Below, one piece after another: positions 5,561-9,193 of a stretch of 9,193 nt of DNA; position 1 is the first letter of the stretch; the number at the start of each line of letters is the position of its first letter. The DNA comes from Acidobacteriota bacterium (GTDB lineage Bacteria; Acidobacteriota; Terriglobia; Acidiferrales; UBA7541): assembly GCA_003161195.1 (NCBI GenBank), contig PMOV01000242.1, positions 1 through 9,193 of the forward strand, in the 5' to 3' direction. The translations under genes and the position numbers were made by a program. The notes under the pieces are model-generated. The model saw nothing but the letters and a program-made list of their open reading frames with translations. It searched no databases and was not told the DNA's origin.

Positions 5561-7150
5561 TTACGGCGTTCTGCCGCGCGTACCGGCTTGCCAGACGTCC
5601 CAGTAGCCGAGCGCCTTCATCTGCTGGTTGAGACCGGTGTCCTTCAGCAGGGATTCAATCTCGGCGCGGCTTTGGCGCTTGCCCAACGGCGCGGTGCGAT
5701 CCGCGAGCCCCCAAGCCGTGAGTGCGGCAATCACCGTGTTGAGTTTCAGTTCGCGTATATCGACCTTGTCCAGCGTGTCCGACGCGGCGTGATAATTCTG
5801 CAAATAGTTGGCGACGGCCTGATTGGCGACGAGCGTGGGCACGCCTTGCAGCAGAAAATCGAAATTGTCCGTGCCGATGTCGGCGTCTTCGGTGTGCTGG
5901 TTCACGTCCCAAGTCGAGAGCGGCTTCAGCGTCTCGCGCACCGCGTCTTCCATGTCCCGGCGGCCCCCAAGGGAGTACCCGGTGACCCGCCCCACGCCGG
6001 AGTCAAACACGATCACCGCGCGAAACTTGTCCAGCTCCGCATCGTGCGATTTGGTGTACGCCCAGGAGCCGAGCAGCCCTTGCTCTTCCCCGCTGAACAG
6101 GACGAATCGCATGGTTCGACGCGGTACGAGCCCCGTGGCCTTGATGGCGCGCGCGGCTTCGATCACCAGCGCGGCGTTGCAGCCGTTATCGAGGGCCCCG
6201 GTGCCCAGCTCCCAGGAGTCCAGATGCGCCCCGAGTAAGATAACCTCGTCAGGCTTTTCGTAGCCACGGATTTCACCGACCACATTCTCCTGCTCGGTCG
6301 GCCCGCCGATGTTGTTGTTCATAGTGAAGCGCGCACGGATTTTTCCGGCATGCGCCGCGAGTAAACGGGACAGCAGCAGAGCGTCTTCACGCGCCACCAC
6401 CGCTTGCGGCAGCTCCTCGAGTGTACCGTCGCCCGTGTTCGTATGGCGGTAGAGCAACAAGCGTTCGCGCTGGCTGGTCCACAGAATGGCCGCCGCGCCA
6501 GCCTTTACGGCGCGCTCAATAATGTCAGGCGCGCGCAAATATTCTGCGAACAGATCCGTCCAAGTCACGCTGACATCGCCGTCCACCAGCAAAATCGCGC
6601 CTTTCAGCGGAATTTTTCCCTGCGCGAAATCGGCCGCGGTGCCATAGCCGACGTCGACCAGCGGCGCTTCGATGCCGCCTGCAGGCGTTGCGGGCGACCA
6701 CCCCTCCGCAGCCAGCCGAACGGGAAATTTGTCGATGCCCAGAGCATCGAGGCCAAGAAGCTCCACCTTCGTTTCCCCAGCAGCCCAATTCACCGGCATG
6801 GTGTATTTTTCCGTATGCACCGCAATGCCTGCGGCGCGAAATGCACCGACGCCCCAATCGATCGCTTTGGCCATTTCCGGCGAGCCCGAGACGCGGCCCC
6901 CGATTTCGTCAGTCAAGCGGCGCAGATTCTCTTCCATGGGCGACGGCCCCATGACCAGCGGCAGGATTTTTGCGGCGGCTTCCGCACAAGAAGACGCTTC
7001 CGTGGTCGAGCATGCTGCTGCGCTTGCTGCCGTCGGAGCGGCGCGAAGGGGGTCGGATTGCGCAGGCGGCAGTTGCGCGGCCAGCGAACCGCCAAAAAGC
7101 GTAATGCCGAGAAGCAGCACGGCAGCGGAGACCGCGAAATGCATGGGCAT
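5561..7150 (-). CDS. Secreted M28-family metallopeptidase, carboxypeptidase Q-like
   Basis: This is a 529-residue exported zinc peptidase. A signal peptide spans about residues 1-25 (hydrophobic core SAAVLLLGITLF, likely cleavage after SLAA). A PA-like domain (about 125-275) is inserted before the catalytic core. The M28 metal and catalytic residues are all visible: His309 in HLDSWELG, Asp321 in GALDNG, catalytic Glu355 with metal ligand Glu356 in SGEEQG, Asp383 in VFDSG, and His454 in NYHAASDTLD. The HLDSW...GALDNG pattern and overall arrangement resemble carboxypeptidase Q/PGCP more than bacterial leucyl aminopeptidases. Substrates are probably peptides in the periplasm or outside. The open frame extends upstream into folP, but the ATG at 7150 is chosen because it begins the signal peptide and follows AAAGG by 11 bases; an ATG two codons later (7144) is also possible. 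It is out of theme with its neighbours. Confidence 0.94.
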   Translation of the reverse strand: MPMHFAVSAAVLLLGITLFGGSLAAQLPPAQSDPLRAAPTAASAAACSTTEASSCAEAAAKILPLVMGPSPMEENLRRLTDEIGGRVSGSPEMAKAIDWGVGAFRAAGIAVHTEKYTMPVNWAAGETKVELLGLDALGIDKFPVRLAAEGWSPATPAGGIEAPLVDVGYGTAADFAQGKIPLKGAILLVDGDVSVTWTDLFAEYLRAPDIIERAVKAGAAAILWTSQRERLLLYRHTNTGDGTLEELPQAVVAREDALLLSRLLAAHAGKIRARFTMNNNIGGPTEQENVVGEIRGYEKPDEVILLGAHLDSWELGTGALDNGCNAALVIEAARAIKATGLVPRRTMRFVLFSGEEQGLLGSWAYTKSHDAELDKFRAVIVFDSGVGRVTGYSLGGRRDMEDAVRETLKPLSTWDVNQHTEDADIGTDNFDFLLQGVPTLVANQAVANYLQNYHAASDTLDKVDIRELKLNTVIAALTAWGLADRTAPLGKRQSRAEIESLLKDTGLNQQMKALGYWDVWQAGTRGRTP

Positions 7151-7192
7151 GGATGGAGAAGCCTTTCGGACGAAGCAGAATCGTGCGACGGC

Positions 7193-7198
7193 ATTATA
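7193..7198 (-). promoter_or_regulatory. Candidate -10 box (TATAAT) upstream of the M28 peptidase
   Basis: The minus strand reads TTAGGTATAATGCC in the 92-bp gap between folP and the peptidase. The -10 hexamer is perfect; the -35 region is poor and there is no extended TGn. Transcription would start near 7186, about 36 bases before the ATG. It suggests the peptidase has its own promoter. Confidence 0.45.
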
Positions 7199-7242
7199 CC
7201 TAATGGGTCGTCCGGAGGTGCGCAGCCGCGGCAGAGGGCGCC

Positions 7243-8127
7243 CTAGTTTCGCGGCGCCAAGCTCGGTCGCACGATGCAATCGGCGACGCGCGCGACTTGC
7301 GCCATCTCCGCGACATCGTGTACGCGCACAATGTGCGCTCCGTGTAAGATGCTTGCCGTTACCGTGGCCGCCGTGGCCCAAGCGCGCTGATCGCTCGGTA
7401 CAGCCTTCCCGCTGCGGGCCAACGTGGCGCCCAGAAAACCCTTGCGTGATGTCCCCACGACCAGCGGAAAGCCCAGTTCCGCCAATTCCTCGAGACGCGC
7501 CAGAAGTTCGTAATTTTGCCGCCAGCTTTTCCCGAAGCCGATGCCCGGGTCGAGCAGGATTTGCGATTGCCGCACGCCACGTTTTTTGGCCGCAGCCACG
7601 CTGGCGCCCAGGCGGCGCCGCACCTCCGCCAGCACGTCCTTGGCGAACGCCGTCTGCTGCATGGTCGCCGGTTCGCCGCGCATGTGCATCAATAGGATGG
7701 GCGCTTTGTGGCGCGCCACAATTGCCGCGAGCTCCGGGTCCTGCCGCAGCCCCGAAACGTCGTTGACCATCTCCGCGCCGGCCCGCAATGCCGCATCGGC
7801 CACCACGGCCTTCCGCGTGTCCACGGAAATCGGGATTTTTAACTTGCCGCGCAAGGCCGCCATAACTGGTAGCAGGCGCCGCAGTTCCTCATCCGCCGGT
7901 GTGTCTTGCGCACCAGGACGCGTGGACTCCGCCCCAATGTCGATGATATCCGCGCCGTCGCGCTCCATCACCAGCGCGCGCTCCACAGCCCTCTTAACGT
8001 CGAGGAATGCGCCGCCATCGGAAAAGCTATCCGGCGTGACATTCAAGACGCCCATGATCAGCGTCCGCTCGCCAAGCACGAGCCTCCCACTCCGCAATTT
8101 CAGTTTGAATTTTCTACGTGTGAACAC
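7243..8127 (-). CDS. folP: Dihydropteroate synthase
   Basis: FolP joins 6-hydroxymethyl-dihydropterin pyrophosphate to p-aminobenzoate to make dihydropteroate in cytoplasmic folate synthesis; it is the sulfonamide target. The 294-residue protein shows the full set of TIM-barrel motifs: MGVLNVTPDSFSDGG (25-39), GADIIDIGAESTRPGA (58-73), SVDT (101-104), NDVSG (122-126), LLDPGIGFGK (191-200), VVGTSRKGFLG (223-233) and the terminal RVHD (268-271). Length is slightly above the usual 270-285 because of an N-terminal strand pair (KLKLRSGRLVLGERT). The start is GTG at 8127, seven codons after the in-frame TAG of the preceding gene. No good Shine-Dalgarno stands at the normal distance; AGGAAG lies 17 bases upstream. 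A GTG at 8079 (residue 17) after GGGAGG is a possible alternative. Confidence 0.97.
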   Translation of the reverse strand: MFTRRKFKLKLRSGRLVLGERTLIMGVLNVTPDSFSDGGAFLDVKRAVERALVMERDGADIIDIGAESTRPGAQDTPADEELRRLLPVMAALRGKLKIPISVDTRKAVVADAALRAGAEMVNDVSGLRQDPELAAIVARHKAPILLMHMRGEPATMQQTAFAKDVLAEVRRRLGASVAAAKKRGVRQSQILLDPGIGFGKSWRQNYELLARLEELAELGFPLVVGTSRKGFLGATLARSGKAVPSDQRAWATAATVTASILHGAHIVRVHDVAEMAQVARVADCIVRPSLAPRN

Positions 8128-8148
8128 AAAGAAAGGAACTACCGCTTC

Positions 8149-8457
8149 CTAGTCCAAATCAAAATCGCGTATCGGCTTGCCGGCGGGCGCATCCTTGGCC
8201 TTCTTCATCGCTTCTTCAAACTTCTTTGCCAGGATATCTTCCTTGTTGCTTTCCCTGAACCAGGAATCCGCAAATTTGTCTTCACGCTGGCGGTTCTGTT
8301 CCGCAAGGATTTTCTGCGCATCCGTCAAATCGACATTCGGTCCGGCCTTGACTGGCGCCTCATGCGAAAGCACCGCGCCGAACATCGGGTCCACCACCAG
8401 CTTGGCCTGGCAGCACGGGCAAACCACATTCAGATTTTCGCCGTCTTTCAGTCCCAT
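8149..8457 (-). CDS. Small hypothetical protein with N-terminal CPCC cysteine cluster
   Basis: This 102-residue cytoplasmic protein is of unknown family. It opens with a strand-like segment containing VVCPCCQAKLVVDP, where Cys13, Cys15 and Cys16 resemble half of a zinc ribbon or a FeS/metal knuckle. No second cysteine pair follows, so metal binding would need a dimer or a partner. The rest (about residues 44-95) is highly charged and probably helical (LTDAQKILAEQNRQREDKF, AKKFEEAMKKAKDAP), ending in an acidic RDFDLD tail. The ATG at 8457 lies 9 bp after the upstream stop and lacks a strong Shine-Dalgarno, suggesting coupling to the upstream gene. It is in the same frame as folP, separated by a single TAG and seven codons. 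Confidence 0.78.
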   Translation of the reverse strand: MGLKDGENLNVVCPCCQAKLVVDPMFGAVLSHEAPVKAGPNVDLTDAQKILAEQNRQREDKFADSWFRESNKEDILAKKFEEAMKKAKDAPAGKPIRDFDLD

Positions 8458-8466
8458 GGCCGCATT

Positions 8467-8922
8467 CTACTCTTTTCTCGGCCCGCTCGTCTCCCGCTGC
8501 GTCTCGACCAACTCTGCCCGCTCGAAAATCGCTTGGCCGGAAAGCAACTCTTTTTCCCCGGAAAAGACGGCGTAGGACATCGCCAGTGTCTTGTGATCGG
8601 CAGATAAGGTCAACGTCTCTCGCAGACAAACCGATCCTTGCCGGCTAGCCGTACCCACGATCTCGAAAACCGTGCGCGTATACGCGATGACTTCCGCCGC
8701 CGGGGATCCGTGCACCGGATAATCTTTACCGTCGAATTTTGCGCTGACCGATACTGTGGCGGGGGCTCTGCCGGCGCGGGAAATCTCTTCCCGAACACTT
8801 AGATCTGTTGCGCTGGCGGTTATGTATTGCGTCCACGACTGCGGCGCTGGCGTGCTGAACTTTGACTTCGCAAGATTACAGTGCCAGGTTCCAGTGAATG
8901 GATCTTCGCTGGTCAGCGGCAT
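8467..8922 (-). CDS. Hypothetical protein, lipocalin-like beta-rich, 151 aa
   Basis: The protein begins with DPFTGTWHCNLAKSKFS (residues 7-23), a GTW plus AKSKF opening that I associate with a family of small beta-barrel-like proteins common in Acidobacteriota; this comes from memory of family style and was not searched. Alternating strands follow (QYITASATDLSVREEI, ATVSVSAKFDGKDYPV, AVFSGEKELL), ending in a charged tail. There is no signal peptide, unlike many relatives that I recall as secreted. I chose the ATG at 8922, 13 bp after the ftsH stop. The frame extends to a GTG at 8958 inside ftsH, which would add a basic, unconserved MKIPPRRRALPR leader. Function is unknown. Confidence 0.75.
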   Translation of the reverse strand: MPLTSEDPFTGTWHCNLAKSKFSTPAPQSWTQYITASATDLSVREEISRAGRAPATVSVSAKFDGKDYPVHGSPAAEVIAYTRTVFEIVGTASRQGSVCLRETLTLSADHKTLAMSYAVFSGEKELLSGQAIFERAELVETQRETSGPRKE

Positions 8923-8935
8923 TCGCGGCAAAGCT

Positions 8936-9193
8936 CTACGCCTTGGCGGGATTTTCACCGCGCGTGAATCCCGGCGCGGGCCGCAGCTCCGGCCGCACCA
9001 CCTTGGGATCCGCGCTCGGAGCAGCCTGCGGCGGCTGCGGAGGCGGCGTACGCGGCTTCTCCGGCAGCGGCTTGTTTTCCATCAACAAGCGCACTTCCGA
9101 GCCGTCGATCACTTCGCGATCCAGCAGCGCCAGCGCGATACGTTCCAACGTCTCTTTATTCTCGTTCAGTACCTGGCGCGCCTTGTCGTAGCC
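8936..9193 (-). CDS. ftsH: ATP-dependent zinc metalloprotease FtsH (C-terminal end, cut by window edge)
   Basis: The last 85 residues of a membrane-anchored AAA+ protease that degrades misfolded membrane proteins and regulators. The frame is open to the right edge and begins GYDKARQVLNENKETLERIA, followed by LALLDREVIDGSEVRLLMEN, the conserved helical end of the FtsH peptidase domain. A tail of about 35 residues rich in Pro, Ala and Arg (TPPPQPPQAAPS) follows, as is usual for the variable FtsH C terminus. The AAA and HEXXH parts lie outside the window. Two unknown genes and folP follow it closely. Confidence 0.93.
   Translation of the reverse strand, partial: GYDKARQVLNENKETLERIALALLDREVIDGSEVRLLMENKPLPEKPRTPPPQPPQAAPSADPKVVRPELRPAPGFTRGENPAKA

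Noticed and set aside
5545..5569. Hairpin ACGCCG/CGGCGT at the end of the peptidase gene as a terminator
   Set aside because: Short stem in a GC-rich stretch without a T run; expected by chance.
5489..6238. 249-residue plus-strand ORF
   Set aside because: Antisense to the catalytic half of the M28 peptidase; no domain recognised.
6404..7246. 280-residue plus-strand ORF
   Set aside because: Antisense to the peptidase, Arg/Cys/Gly-rich, no domain pattern; a shadow.
7151..7381. Extension of the peptidase to a start inside folP (606 residues)
   Set aside because: The extra 77 residues are antisense-like Arg-rich sequence overlapping folP and would bury the signal peptide.
6672..7766. 364-residue plus-strand ORF antisense to the M28 peptidase and folP
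   Set aside because: It spans the end of folP and the start of the peptidase, both with full motif sets, and its product is Ser/Arg/Pro/Ala-rich with no recognisable domain. It is a GC-rich shadow frame.
7906..8607. 233-residue plus-strand ORF
   Set aside because: Antisense across folP and the two small genes; its composition is that of a complement shadow.

Overview
The window is a 9.2 kb, GC-rich stretch of bacterial chromosome in which every gene I can support lies on the minus strand, so transcription runs from high to low coordinates. The organism is probably an Acidobacteriota member or a related Gram-negative. This is inferred from a small protein next to ftsH that begins DPFTGTWHCNLAKSKF, a style I associate with acidobacterial genomes, from a diderm-type lipoprotein/permease/ATPase cassette, and from the GC content. 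No rRNA or other marker is present to prove it.

In transcription order: (1) 9193-8149 holds the C-terminal end of the membrane protease FtsH, a small lipocalin-like hypothetical protein, and a 102-residue protein with an N-terminal CPCC cysteine cluster. (2) folP (dihydropteroate synthase, folate synthesis) follows in the same reading frame as the cysteine-cluster gene. (3) 7150-5561 encodes a secreted M28-family metallopeptidase resembling carboxypeptidase Q, preceded by a TATAAT box. (4) Behind a second TATAAT box come ruvX/yqgF, mltG (peptidoglycan endolytic transglycosylase, TTG start with a good Shine-Dalgarno) and two unknown genes, each overlapping the gene before it by ATGA. (5) 2459-1 encodes a lipoprotein, an FtsX/MacB/LolC-type permease overlapping it by ATGA, and, after a 112-bp spacer, the start of a LolD/MacB-type ATPase that runs off the left edge.

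Most of this is housekeeping: protein quality control, folate, RNA/DNA processing and cell-wall assembly. The parts least explained by known families are the two unknown genes coupled to mltG, the CPCC protein before folP, and the lipoprotein-permease-ATPase cassette, which resembles a reduced Lol-like or MacB-like envelope transport system. I see no mobile element, CRISPR array, tRNA or rRNA, and no convincing intrinsic terminator. I did not find clear evidence of a new defence or exotic system.
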